The position numbers and the translations under genes are program-made. This document shows, in pieces, positions 49,920 to 59,936 of a stretch of 64,000 bases of DNA. Below the pieces are notes generated by a model. That model was not told the DNA's origin. It saw nothing but the letters and a program-made list of their open reading frames with translations, and did no database searches. Each line of letters opens with the position of its first letter. Position 1 is the stretch's first letter. Origin of the DNA: Mycobacterium sp. WUMAC-067 (GTDB taxonomy: Bacteria > Actinomycetota > Actinomycetes > Mycobacteriales > Mycobacteriaceae); NCBI RefSeq assembly GCF_020217485.1, contig NZ_JAEKMI010000007.1, positions 62,001 through 126,000 on the forward strand, in the 5' to 3' direction.

Positions 49920-51241
49920 CTACAGGCGCCCGGTCGCTTTCATCGCCAGGTAGTGGTCGGCGAGGGCGGGTGCCAGCTCGGCGGGTGGGGCGTCGACGAC
50001 CTCCACGCCGGTGCGGCGCAGCCGCGTGGCCATGGCGCCGCGGTCGTTGCGGGAGCGCTCGGCCGCGGCGGCGTCGTACACCGCCGCGGCATCGGAGCGG
50101 CCGGCGGCCATCTGGTCGACCCGCGGGTCGGAGACCGCGGCCAGCAGCAGGTGATGCTTGGCCGACAGCTGCGGCAGCACGGGCAGCAGGCCCTCGTCGA
50201 GGGCGGCCGGATTGAGGTCCGTCAGCAGCACCACCAGTGAGCGCCGACGGGCCCGCAGTGCGATGGCGGAAGCCATTGCCCGCCAATCGGATTCGACGAG
50301 CGTCGGCTGCAGGGGGGCCATCGCGTCGACGAGCTGGGCAAGCAGTTCGGTGCGCGAGGCGCCGAAGACGCCGGCCCGGCGCACCCGGTCGTGGGCGAGG
50401 AAGTCGACGTTGTCCCCCGCCCGCGACGCGAGCGCGGCCAACAGCAGCGCGGCATCCATCGACCAATCCAGCCGCGGCCAGCCCGCGGGATCGGAGGCGG
50501 TCGGGTCGACGCCGACCCGGCCCGCCGCCGTGCGGCCCGTGTCGAGCACGATCACCACGCGCCGGTCGCGTTCGGGGCGCCACGTGCGCACCACCACGTC
50601 GGCGCGGCGCGCGGTGGCGCGCCAATCGATCGAGCGCACGTCGTCACCGACGACATACTCTCGCAGCGAATCGAATTCGGTTCCCTGCCCGCGCACCAGG
50701 GTGGGTAGCAGGCCGTCGATCTCGCGCAGCCTGGCGAGCCGCGACGGCAGATGCTTGCGCGACAGGAATGGCGGCAGCACCCGCAGCTGGCCGGGCACCG
50801 ATTGCGAACCTTGCCGCCCCGCCAGGCCCAGCGGTCCGATCGATCGCGCGGTGATCACAGTGGCGCGCTGATCGCCGCGGCGCACCGGTTCGAGCAGGGT
50901 CTGGACGTGCTGATCACCCCCGGCGGGGATGTCCACCGGGTGGGTGCGCGGGTGCGCGCGGGCGCTGGGCGGCCAGGCGTCGCGGACCTGGCCGCGAAAC
51001 CGCCGCCGGCCGTCGTTGTGGATCACCAGCTCACACTCCACCTGCTGCCCCAGCCGGGCGGAGCGATCCGGGGAGCGCACGTAGCGCAGGCCGCCGGTGC
51101 GGGCCGCCAAGGCGACGTCGACGGCCACGGCGGCGGCCAGCGCCACCAGCAGGGCCACGAAAGCCGTTGCCGGCCAAGGCGACACCGCGATGGGCAGGAC
51201 GCAGATCAGCGCGACCAGCCCGGTGCGTCCGGTCAGGATCA

Positions 51242-51242
<1 letters not shown>
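49920..51242 (-). CDS. DUF58 / von Willebrand A-like protein (Rv3693-like)
   Basis: A 440-residue protein with two N-terminal membrane helices (GLVALICVLPIAVSPWPATAFVALLVALAAAVAV), a beta region and the DUF58 core GTEFDSLREYVVGDDVRSIDWRATARRADVVVRTWRPERDRRVVIVLDTGRTA. The last part has a vWA-like metal site. DUF58 proteins are partners of MoxR ATPases. The GTG start overlaps the moxR TAG by one base (TAGTG). Last gene of the five-gene minus-strand operon. Confidence 0.9.
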
Positions 51243-52215
<973 letters not shown>

Positions 52216-52219
<4 letters not shown>

Positions 52220-53355
52220 GGGTGTGCGACCTGCCTTTCGATTTCGTCGAGCGCACGGGCAAGTTGTAACAGGTCGTTGTCGGTCGTCGGAGGCGGACCG
52301 AACAGATGGTAGGAGACGTATCCCGGATCGGACCCGATGCGCTGGGCCACGGTGGACACCACCGCCGCCGGTGCGGCGCCGGCGCCCAGCCCGAGTCGCG
52401 GCAGCAGCCGCTGCAGCGTGGCCGTGCGCAGCGCCGCGGCGGCGCGATCGCGTGCCCGCCGGGACCGATACAGCCGGCCGCGCCCCTCGACGGTCTCCGA
52501 GGCGCGCACCACCACGGGCAGCTCCTCGGCCACCAGCGGGCCGGGCCGGCGGCCCTTCCACGCGGCGACCAGCAGCACCACCAGCGCCAGTTGCCACACG
52601 ATCCAGATCACGCTGGGCGGAATCAGGTCGAAAAGCGATGCCTTGGCGGAGGATTCACCCTCGACGCGATGGGGCGCGTACCACACGAGGCGGGGCCGGT
52701 CCCCGGCGAGGTTCATCGCCAGCGCGGCGTTGCCCGCTTGCAACAGGCTGCCGTTGGTCATGAACTCGGTGCTGCCGACCGCGGTGACGACCCGCCCGCC
52801 ATCCCGGAAGCGGATCAGCGCGCCGCCGTAGCAGCGGGTCATCGCCCGGCCGTCCTTGGCCTTGTAGGTGTTGGTCGGCCCGAACCGGACAGAACCGGAC
52901 CGAACGGCCTCGCGCAGAGTGCAATTCGGGCCGCTGTCAAAGCCGCTGGCGCCCGATACATCCACGTCCGGCAGCAGCGCCTCGCGGGCCCGCGTCGTCG
53001 GCTCCACCAGCAGCAGATCCGAGGGGATCTTCGCCAGCCGGTCGGCCACGGTGTCGGTCAGGTATTGGCTCTGTGCCACCAGGATCAGCGCGTCCGGGCG
53101 CGCGGCGTGTTCGACGTCGGCGATGGTGTCGGCGACCACGACGTCGACGCCGGCGTTGCGCAGCAACTCCACCAGCGCGTGCGCGCCGTCCGGGCCGCTC
53201 GACGCCGGGTCCATCCGCGCGCCGGGGCGCGGCGCGCTCAGGTAGGCGTCGACCCCCGCGATGACGGCGAGCACCAGCAGGAGGACGACCACCCAGCGCC
53301 AGGACCGCCGGCGCCGGGGCGCGGTTCCGGGGCGGTCCTCGGTGATCGTCGCCAT
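52216..53355 (-). CDS. DUF4350 membrane protein (Rv3691-like)
   Basis: A 379-residue protein: one N-terminal helix (SWRWVVVLLLVLAVIAGVDAYLSAP), then the extracellular DUF4350 domain (GAHALVELLRNAGVDVVVADTIADV, ALILVAQSQYLTD), then a second helix (SVIWIVWQLALVVLLVAAWKG) and a cytoplasmic C-terminus with arginine-rich start. Related to the GldG/IftG-type partner of MoxR operons. ATG overlaps the stop of the DUF4129 gene (ATGA). Confidence 0.86.
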
Positions 53356-54008
53356 CACCGCACCTGGGCCCACGACTCGGGGACGGCGGGCCGGCCGGCC
53401 TCCGCCGGGACGCCCGACCAGCGCGACCGCAGGTGGTCGTCGAGGTCGGCGATCATCCGGTAGGCGGCCTGGGTGCCGGTCTGCTCGCCGTAGGTGACGT
53501 CGTTGAAAGCCGTTGCCGCTTCGGATAATTCGCCAGCCAGATGGGGCAACGCGGTGCCGGCGTCGCGAGCCAGCTCGTTGGCCGTGCGGCCGGGGGCCGC
53601 CGCCAGCACACCGGTCTCCTCGAGCTGGCGGGCGACGGCGCGCAGCCGGTGGCGTATCGCCGCCGCCCAATCGCCCTCGGCCGCGTAGCTTTCGGCCGTC
53701 GCGCGATGCTGGGCGGCCGTCAGCTGGGCGGCTTCGAACAGCAGATGGTCGCCGCCACGGCGGGCGCGCATGGTGCGCCGCGCGATGTGGACGGCAACCA
53801 GCACCGCGATGGCCAGCAGGATCAAAAGCACTGCCGCCGTGAACCATCCGCCCGGCACCGTGGAGGTCTTCTGCAGCATCCGGTAGATCAGGTCGTTGAG
53901 CCAGTGGAGGAATTGGTCGGCCGCCGACCCCTTGGAATAGATCGGCTTGTTGAGTTCGTCCTGCGCGGCACGGTGCGCGGCATCGCGGTCGATGTCGATG
54001 GAAGGCAT
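53355..54008 (-). CDS. DUF4129 membrane protein (Rv3690-like)
   Basis: A 217-residue protein with an N-terminal cytosolic or outer part, one helix (GGWFTAAVLLILLAIAVLVAVHIA) and a C-terminal DUF4129 region: QLTAAQHRATAESYAAEGDWAAAIRHRLRAVARQLEETG, then a conserved FNDVTYGEQTG. DUF4129 domains occur with MoxR and transglutaminase-like genes. Second gene in the operon. Confidence 0.86.
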   Translation of the reverse strand: MPSIDIDRDAAHRAAQDELNKPIYSKGSAADQFLHWLNDLIYRMLQKTSTVPGGWFTAAVLLILLAIAVLVAVHIARRTMRARRGGDHLLFEAAQLTAAQHRATAESYAAEGDWAAAIRHRLRAVARQLEETGVLAAAPGRTANELARDAGTALPHLAGELSEAATAFNDVTYGEQTGTQAAYRMIADLDDHLRSRWSGVPAEAGRPAVPESWAQVR

Positions 54009-54032
54009 GCTCAGCTAGTCCTCGCTCAGCCG

Positions 54033-55211
54033 TTACAGCGGCCGCGTGAGCCAGAGGTGGTCGGTGGACGCGGCCGCGTAGGGCCCGTGGGCGGCTCCGG
54101 TCTGTAATACCAGGTCGAACGCCTCGGCGCGCATCCGGCGGTCGGTGTAGAGCAGGACGATGACTCCGGCGTTGAACGGCGCGGTGATGATCTCGCCGAT
54201 CGCCGCCCCGACGGAGAGGACGGCGGTGCTGATCAGGAAAGCCGTGCCGGACGAGGTGATCTGGAGAAACTGGCCGGCGATGCTGAACGGCACCGCGACG
54301 GCGTTGGCGACGATGGAGGCCACCAGGAAGGTGAGGGTACGGATGCCCAGCACCCGCCAGAAGCCGTTGCGGATCAGCCTGAACGATCGGGCGATCGCGT
54401 CGAGCACCGGCAGCCGCTCCAGCACGATCAGCACCGGGGCGAACAGCGCCGCGGTGTACAGGTACACCAGCGCCGCGACGACGACCAGCACCAGAGGGAT
54501 GCCGAGCACCACGGCCGCCGCGGCGCTACCGATCGCCGCCAGCACCCCGATGATCACCGCGACCAGCCCGGCCAGGGCCGCGACCACGACGGCCTCCAGC
54601 AGGGCCAGGCCGAGCAGGGCGTGCAGCCGCCCACGGATCTTGGCCCAGGTTTCACCGATGGTGATCGGCGACCCGAACACCGCCCGCCCGACGATGACGG
54701 TGAGCATTCCGGACAGCAGCATGCCGCCCAGCCAGCCGACCAGGAGGCCGGCGCCCACCGACGCCGTAAAGGCGCCCAGGACGCCCGCGGTCAGGCCGTC
54801 GGATTCGTCGGTGGTGAATCGGTCGTGGGCGGCCAACGGTCCGAAGAAGGCGGCCTTGGTGATGATCTGCATGATCACCACGACGATCGCGGTCAGGCCC
54901 AATGTCGCTTTCGGATTGGCGCGGATGTAGCCGACCGCGCCGTTGAAGATGTCGCCGAGGGTCAGCGGCCGCAGCGGGATGATGCCGGGTTTGACCGTTC
55001 CGTAGCCCGGCGGCGGGCCGAAGGTGGGTGGGGACCCGTAGCCCGGCGGCGGTCCGTAGCCGGGCGGGGGTGGATAACCCGGCGGGGGCGCGTAGCCCGG
55101 TGGGGGGCCGTACGTCGGGGGCGGCCCGTACGCCGGGGGCGGGCCATAGTGGGGTGGTGGGCCGTATGCCGGCGGCGGGCCAACCGGATAACCAGGCGGC
55201 GGCGCGCTCAC
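54033..55211 (-). CDS. membrane protein with Tyr-Gly-Pro-rich N-terminus and GPDPase-type membrane domain (Rv3689-like)
   Basis: A 392-residue protein. The first 75 residues are repeats of YGPPP and PPGYGPPP, a low-complexity cytoplasmic arm. The rest has about six membrane helices and begins IIPLRPLTLGDIFNGAVGYIRANPKATLGL, typical of the glycerophosphoryl diester phosphodiesterase membrane domain (also found alone in actinobacteria without the enzyme domain). No phosphodiesterase catalytic residues are present. GTG start. First gene of the MoxR operon. Confidence 0.86.
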   Translation of the reverse strand: MSAPPPGYPVGPPPAYGPPPHYGPPPAYGPPPTYGPPPGYAPPPGYPPPPGYGPPPGYGSPPTFGPPPGYGTVKPGIIPLRPLTLGDIFNGAVGYIRANPKATLGLTAIVVVIMQIITKAAFFGPLAAHDRFTTDESDGLTAGVLGAFTASVGAGLLVGWLGGMLLSGMLTVIVGRAVFGSPITIGETWAKIRGRLHALLGLALLEAVVVAALAGLVAVIIGVLAAIGSAAAAVVLGIPLVLVVVAALVYLYTAALFAPVLIVLERLPVLDAIARSFRLIRNGFWRVLGIRTLTFLVASIVANAVAVPFSIAGQFLQITSSGTAFLISTAVLSVGAAIGEIITAPFNAGVIVLLYTDRRMRAEAFDLVLQTGAAHGPYAAASTDHLWLTRPL

Positions 55212-55376
55212 CGAACCCCGAGGCCTTGCAAACTAGCTCTGCAGCCGGGCGCGTCGTTCGTCATGGGCTCCATCCTGTCGGCGGCCGTGGCATTTCACAA
55301 TGTTCACCGGCGTTCACCCGCGTTCATACGTGTGGAACCGCGTTGTCCCCCCGCGCCCGCGCGTAGCGTCTCACAC

Positions 55377-55841
55377 ATGGCGGAACTCAAATCCCGGCTC
55401 CGGACGGACCTGACCGCGGCGATGAAGGCCCAGGACAAGCTGCGAACGGCCACCCTGCGCATGCTGCTGGCCGCGATCCAAACCGAGGAAGTGTCCGGTA
55501 AGCAGGCCAAAGACCTCACCGATGAGGAGGTCATCAGGGTGCTGGCCAAGGAATCCCGCAAACGCGGCGAATCGGCGGAGATCTATACCCAGAACGGGCG
55601 CGGGGATCTCGCCGCCAACGAGCACGCCGAGGCGCGGATCATCGACGAGTACCTGCCCACCCCGCTCACCGAGGCGGAGGTGGCCGACGTTGTCGACACG
55701 GCGATCGCGCAGGTGGCCGAGGAAATCGGCGAGCGTCCGGGCATGAAACAGATGGGCATGGTGATGAAGGCCGCCAGCGCGATCGCGGCCGGCAAGGCCG
55801 ACGGCGCCCGCTTGTCGGCCGCCGTCAAAGAGCGCCTGTAG
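55377..55841 (+). CDS. YqeY/GatB-like protein (Rv3688c-like)
   Basis: A 154-residue helical protein of the YqeY family: LKSRLRTDLTAAMKAQDKLRTATLRMLLAAIQ, KESRKRGESAEIYTQNGRGDLAANEHAEARIIDEYLP and the MKQMGMVMKAAS end. The fold resembles the tRNA-binding C-terminal domain of GatB, but the role of YqeY is not settled. Length matches the M. tuberculosis protein. It is the last gene in the shared order; past it the M. tuberculosis neighbour rsfB is absent. Confidence 0.88.
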   Translation: MAELKSRLRTDLTAAMKAQDKLRTATLRMLLAAIQTEEVSGKQAKDLTDEEVIRVLAKESRKRGESAEIYTQNGRGDLAANEHAEARIIDEYLPTPLTEAEVADVVDTAIAQVAEEIGERPGMKQMGMVMKAASAIAAGKADGARLSAAVKERL

Positions 55842-55897
55842 CCCGACCGGTTCGGTGGTGTCGTTTGTCCTCGGGGCAGCCGGGTACCCAATTGCGC

Positions 55898-56884
55898 ATG
55901 ACCAATTTTGGCTACACTTTGATGACCGAACAGAGTGGACCCAAAGAGCTTGTCCAGTACGCCATTTCGGCCGAAGAGCGCGGTTTCGACTTCCACGTCT
56001 GCAGCGACCACTTTTCACCGTGGCTCACCTCGCAAGGACACGCGCCCAACGCCTGGGCGGTGCTGGGTGCGGTGGCACAGGCCACCGAACGGGTGGACCT
56101 CTACACCTACGTGACGTGCCCGACGATGCGGTATCACCCGGCCATCGTCGCCCAGCAGGCCGCCACCGTGCAGATCCTGTCCGACGGCCGGTTCACCCTG
56201 GGGTTGGGCAGCGGCGAGAACCTCAACGAGCACGTCGTCGGCAAGGGCTGGCCGGTTGTGACCCGTCGGCAAGACATGCTGCGTGAGGCCATCAAGATCA
56301 TCCGGGAACTGTTCGGCGGGCAGCTGGTGGACTTCACCGGCGAGTATTTCCAGGTCGACTCCGCGCGGTTGTGGGACGTGCCCGACATCCCGGTCGGCAT
56401 CGGGGTGGCCATCGGTGGCACCAAGGCGATCGACAAGTTCGCCAAGCTGGCCGACCATCTGATCGCCACCGAGCCCAAGGCCGATCTCGTCGACGGTTGG
56501 CACGGCGCGCGTCAGGCCGCCAACCTCGCCGGCGGCGGGCGGGTGATCGGCCAGATACCGGTCTGCTGGGACCCCGATCGCGACACCGCCGTCAAGCGCG
56601 CGCACGACCAGTTCCGCTGGTTTGCCGGCGGCTGGAAGGTGAACGCCGACCTGCCGACCCCGGCCGGCTTCGCGGGCGCCACCCAATTCGTGCGCCCCGA
56701 AGACGTCGCCGAGACCATTCCGTGCGGACCCGATCTGGACGCGATCGTCGAGGGCGTGCGGCCCTACTGGGAGGCCGGATTCACCGATATCGCGCTCATC
56801 CAGATCGGCGGGGAAACCCAGGAGCGATTCCTCAAAGAGGCCGCCGAGCCGTTGCTCGCCGCGCTGCGCGAGGCAGCAAACTGA
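55898..56884 (+). CDS. F420-dependent LLM-class oxidoreductase (glucose-6-phosphate dehydrogenase-like group)
   Basis: A 328-residue luciferase-like TIM-barrel oxidoreductase. It opens FGYTLMTEQSGPKELVQYAISAEERGFDFHVCSDHFSPWL and has TYVTCPTMRYHPAIVAQQAATVQILSDGRFTLGLGSGENLNEHVVGKGWP, the pattern of the TIGR03557-type F420 enzymes related to Fgd. Substrate not known; Fgd itself is usually elsewhere. The ATG at 55898 is preferred over an upstream ATG at 55865. First of five same-strand genes in this stress-linked block. Its TGA begins a TGATCAGCGG motif. Confidence 0.88.
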   Translation: MTNFGYTLMTEQSGPKELVQYAISAEERGFDFHVCSDHFSPWLTSQGHAPNAWAVLGAVAQATERVDLYTYVTCPTMRYHPAIVAQQAATVQILSDGRFTLGLGSGENLNEHVVGKGWPVVTRRQDMLREAIKIIRELFGGQLVDFTGEYFQVDSARLWDVPDIPVGIGVAIGGTKAIDKFAKLADHLIATEPKADLVDGWHGARQAANLAGGGRVIGQIPVCWDPDRDTAVKRAHDQFRWFAGGWKVNADLPTPAGFAGATQFVRPEDVAETIPCGPDLDAIVEGVRPYWEAGFTDIALIQIGGETQERFLKEAAEPLLAALREAAN

Positions 56885-56900
56885 TCAGCGGGGAGCGACG

Positions 56901-57272
56901 ATGAGCGACCAATCAGGCGACACCACAGCCACATTGGTCAAGGCGCTCGGCGGTGCCAGCTTCGTCCTGGGCATCAGCGAACTACTGGCCCCGGGGAAGG
57001 TCGCCGCGATCGCGGGCGTGAACGACACCACCCGATCGCGACGGGTGATCCGCGCGCTCGGGCTGCGCGAATGCGGTCACGGCGCGGCGCTGCTGGCGGG
57101 TCCCGACAAACTGGTGTGGACGCGCGTGGCCGGGGATGTCCTGGATATGGCCCTGCTGGTCGCGGGTGTGGCCGCCCGCGGTCCCGGGCGACGGCGGCGG
57201 GGCACCATCTGTGCCGCCGCCCTTTCCGGGATCGCCGGCCTGGACCTCTACACGGCGATGCGAACCCTTTGA
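56901..57272 (+). CDS. small membrane protein, DUF4267-like
   Basis: A 123-residue protein with about three predicted helices and a basic tail. The pattern ALGGASFVLGISELLAPGKVAAIAGV, IRALGLRECGHGAALL and RVAGDVLDMALLVAGV resembles DUF4267-type proteins and the membrane region found with cyclase/dehydrase proteins. GGGGAGCG lies just before the ATG. It follows the F420 enzyme by 16 bases. Function unknown. Confidence 0.7.
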   Translation: MSDQSGDTTATLVKALGGASFVLGISELLAPGKVAAIAGVNDTTRSRRVIRALGLRECGHGAALLAGPDKLVWTRVAGDVLDMALLVAGVAARGPGRRRRGTICAAALSGIAGLDLYTAMRTL

Positions 57273-57310
57273 TCCGACGGGAATCGTTGATCGCAGGAAG
57301 GAAGACGGCG

Positions 57311-57865
57311 ATGTCAAACGAATTGCAAGGAAAGAAAATAGCGTTTCTGGCGGCCGACGGCGTGGAAAAGGTTGAGCTCGAACAGCCACGCGCGGCGCTG
57401 CACGACGCCGGCGCGCAAATCGAGGTGCTGTCGCTCGAGGACGGCGAAATCCAGGCGCGCAACCACGATCTCGAGCCGGCCGGGACCTTCGCCGTCGACC
57501 GGAAAGTGTCGGAGGCGTCGGTGGACGAATACGACGGCCTGGTGCTTCCGGGTGGCACCGTGAACCCGGACAAGCTGCGCATGGACGACGACGCCGTTTC
57601 GTTCGTCCGTGATTTCGTCAGATCGGGGAAGCCGGTGGCCGCGATCTGTCATGGACCGTGGACGCTGGTGGAAGCCGGTGTGGCGGTGGGCCGGACGTTG
57701 ACGTCCTACGCGAGCATCCGCACCGATCTTCGCAACGCGGGCGCCCGCGTGGTAGACGAAGAGGTCGTCGTCGACGGCAATTTGATCTCGAGCCGATCGC
57801 CCTCGGACCTCCCGGCCTTCTGCGCGGCGATCCTCGAGCAGTTCGCCCACGCGACGGCGCGTTAG
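57311..57865 (+). CDS. DJ-1/PfpI family protein
   Basis: A 184-residue type 1 glutamine amidotransferase-like protein. The nucleophile cysteine lies in VAAICHGPWTLVEAG, after the LVLPGGTVNPDKLR loop; the conserved glutamate in VEKVELEQP is the usual partner. This subgroup includes YhbO/PfpI-like proteins linked to stress, glycation damage and peptide hydrolysis. ATG at 57311 after AAGGAAG. It follows the small membrane protein by 38 bases. Confidence 0.9.
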   Translation: MSNELQGKKIAFLAADGVEKVELEQPRAALHDAGAQIEVLSLEDGEIQARNHDLEPAGTFAVDRKVSEASVDEYDGLVLPGGTVNPDKLRMDDDAVSFVRDFVRSGKPVAAICHGPWTLVEAGVAVGRTLTSYASIRTDLRNAGARVVDEEVVVDGNLISSRSPSDLPAFCAAILEQFAHATAR

Positions 57866-57971
57866 CGGTGGTGACTTTTCGGCCGGTCGGTTTGAATGCG
57901 CGGGTTTGCGGGCATTATCCCGCCAAGCCGTGATCAGCGGCGATCCTTGTAGGGTTCTCGAAAGGCCAATA

Positions 57972-58661
57972 GTGACGACCACGTATCCCGAGCCCGCCGT
58001 CTTGCCCGCCCACAACGTGTATCAGCCGCAAGAGGATTCCAGACTGCTGGTCGACGTGATGCACGACACCGGTCTGATCCCGGGGCGGCATGTCCTTGAT
58101 TTGTGCACCGGCAGTGGCTTCGTCGCGATCGCGGCCGCGGGCATGGGCTGCGCCGATGCGACGGCCTTCGACATCTGCCCGCAGGCAGTGCGCTGCGCCC
58201 GGGAAAACGCCGCGGTTGCCGGTGTCGACGTCGACGTTCGCGAGGGGTCGTGGATCGCGGCAGTGGAGTGCGCGCCGTTCGACGTGGTGGTGTCGAACCC
58301 GCCCTACGTGCCGACTCCCCCCGGTGCTGAGCTGGAAGCGATCTACCCGGTCGCCGGACCGTCGTGGGCCTGGGATGCCGGCCAAGACGGCCGCCAGATA
58401 CTCGACCCCCTGTGCGAGTCGGCACCGAAGTTGTTGCGCGACGGGGGATCCCTGCTGCTGGTGCACTCGGCGCTGGCCGGTGTCCAACAGTCGCTGGATT
58501 CCCTCAAGTGGGCCGGCATGGAGGCGGAAGTGATTGCCTCGAAATGGATTCCGTTCGGTCCGGTGATGACATCCCGGGCGACTTGGCTGGAAGATGTCGG
58601 CCTGATACCACGCGGGCGCCGGGAAGAGGAACTGATCGTGATCCGGGCTGAAAAGCGATGA
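57972..58661 (+). CDS. HemK2/PrmC-like methyltransferase
   Basis: A 229-residue SAM-dependent enzyme. It starts EPAVLPAHNVYQPQEDSRLLVDVM, the marker of HemK2-type proteins. The SAM motif is HVLDLCTGSGFVAIAAA and the catalytic NPPY motif is in VVVSNPPYVP, which methylates amide nitrogens of glutamine or DNA/protein side chains. The true release-factor enzyme PrmC is longer and usually beside prfA, so this one probably has another target. GTG start. It overlaps the CDGSH gene (ATGA), implying coupling. Confidence 0.86.
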   Translation: MTTTYPEPAVLPAHNVYQPQEDSRLLVDVMHDTGLIPGRHVLDLCTGSGFVAIAAAGMGCADATAFDICPQAVRCARENAAVAGVDVDVREGSWIAAVECAPFDVVVSNPPYVPTPPGAELEAIYPVAGPSWAWDAGQDGRQILDPLCESAPKLLRDGGSLLLVHSALAGVQQSLDSLKWAGMEAEVIASKWIPFGPVMTSRATWLEDVGLIPRGRREEELIVIRAEKR

Positions 58662-58909
58662 GTCCCACCCGGGTTCAGGTGGTTCCCAACGGGCCGGTGC
58701 TGGTGTCGGGTCCGGTGCGCATCGAGATGCCCGGCGGCGAAGTCGTCGAGTCCGACCGTTTCATGGTGGCGATCTGTACCTGCCGGCGCAGCGGCAGGTA
58801 CCCGTTGTGCGACACCAGCCACCGCAGGTGCCGGCGACTCAACAAGACGACCACTACTACGGCAGCGGCCGCCGCAACGACGTCTGATCCTGCTTCCACG
58901 ACGCCATAA
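58658..58909 (+). CDS. CDGSH-type iron-sulfur protein
   Basis: An 83-residue protein with the CDGSH motif: CTCRRSGRYPLCDTSH (Cys-x-Cys-x2-Ser-x3-Pro-x-Cys-Asp-Thr-Ser-His), so three cysteines and one histidine for a 2Fe-2S cluster. Here Thr replaces the usual Gly after CD. The C-terminal end (Thr/Ala-rich) is low-complexity and overlaps the convergent diiron protein gene by 53 bases. The ATG overlaps the methyltransferase stop. Such proteins transfer electrons or clusters. A cytosolic monomer is expected (single motif, no membrane anchor). Confidence 0.87.
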   Translation: MSPTRVQVVPNGPVLVSGPVRIEMPGGEVVESDRFMVAICTCRRSGRYPLCDTSHRRCRRLNKTTTTTAAAAATTSDPASTTP

Positions 58910-59858
58910 TCGTTTCCGCCAAGCGGTTTTCGACCGCGGCGTGTGCGCGGATCCCGAAAATGATGTCCCGCTCGAGCTGCGGCTCCCTCGCGACGAGATC
59001 GCCGACCACATCGCCGCGCACCACGTGTTCGTGTACCGCGTCGGCCTCGACGTGCTCGCTGTAGAAGGCGATGCAGGCCGCCGGCGCCCGTAAGCGCTCC
59101 AAGGCCCGAACCATCCGTTGGGATCCCGGCGGCGAAGTGATCTCGGTCGAGGCGAAGTGCCCGATCGCGGCGCCGCGCAACGAGCGGTGCAGCCCGAACA
59201 GCGACATGAGGTTGACCGCCGCCAGCGATTCGGCGGGAACCGCGTCGACGTAACCCCAATATGTCGCGTCGAGCCCGGCCGCGGCCAGCAGATCGGCGAA
59301 CAGCTGCTGGTGCAGTCGCGGGCCCTGCCCGGCGCCGTACTCGTCGAACTCCACCGCCACGAAGGCCGCTTTGGCGGTGCCGATCAGGCGCGGAATGGCC
59401 CACGCGTGCGGATCGCCCTCCTTGAGGTGATACACCGAGCGGTGCACGAAATATTCGCGCATCTGCTGCCACGTTCCGGTGTCACGCAGGTAATACGACG
59501 GGCCGGTGCCGTCGACGGGCTCGACCGAAATCGCTTCCATTTCGGCCGCCGCCGTCTGATCGGGTTCGATGGGATCGACGTCGCGGCGCACACCGGCCAA
59601 AAACACGCGCTCCAATTCGGCCCGCAGCGCCAGCAGCGCCGGATTCCACTCCCATTCGGGGTCGACGCCGGCAAAGCCGCGGTAGTGCAGCTCGTAGCAC
59701 ACGGACAGCGCCAGCTGCAGATCCAGACCGTAGGGGTCCGAATCGCGCACAGATGCGCCGATGCGTGCGAAATGGTCAACCGACGGCGGGCCCGTCAGGG
59801 CGCAACGAACGGCCGTCGACAGCGGCCCGTGCGCCTCCGGCAGGACGGGTTCAGTCAT
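58857..59858 (-). CDS. haem-oxygenase-like diiron protein (iron-containing redox enzyme family)
   Basis: A 333-residue helical protein of the iron-containing redox enzyme (HDO-type, PF14518-like) family. Candidate metal ligands are in FVAVEFDEYGAG (Glu), in HRSVYHLKEGDPHAW and in AFYSEHVEADAVHEHVVRGDVV (Glu, His, Asp, His). Relatives such as UndA, BesC or SznF-like enzymes use oxygen to cut or hydroxylate fatty acids or amino acids. The ATG at 59858 is used; a GTG at 59876 is possible. It converges on the CDGSH gene (overlap 53 bases). Substrate unknown. Confidence 0.83.
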   Translation of the reverse strand: MTEPVLPEAHGPLSTAVRCALTGPPSVDHFARIGASVRDSDPYGLDLQLALSVCYELHYRGFAGVDPEWEWNPALLALRAELERVFLAGVRRDVDPIEPDQTAAAEMEAISVEPVDGTGPSYYLRDTGTWQQMREYFVHRSVYHLKEGDPHAWAIPRLIGTAKAAFVAVEFDEYGAGQGPRLHQQLFADLLAAAGLDATYWGYVDAVPAESLAAVNLMSLFGLHRSLRGAAIGHFASTEITSPPGSQRMVRALERLRAPAACIAFYSEHVEADAVHEHVVRGDVVGDLVAREPQLERDIIFGIRAHAAVENRLAETIMASWKQDQTSLRRPLP

Positions 59859-59936
59859 GGTCGATGCGAGGGTCACGCCGGTGACTACCCGTATCCGGGG
59901 CCCGGCAAACGGCGCCGCAACACTTTTCGATGCCCA

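Noticed and set aside
54962..55210. Repetitive GGCGGCGGGCC-type DNA considered as a non-coding repeat array
   Set aside because: It encodes the YGPPP repeats at the N-terminus of the membrane protein on the minus strand.
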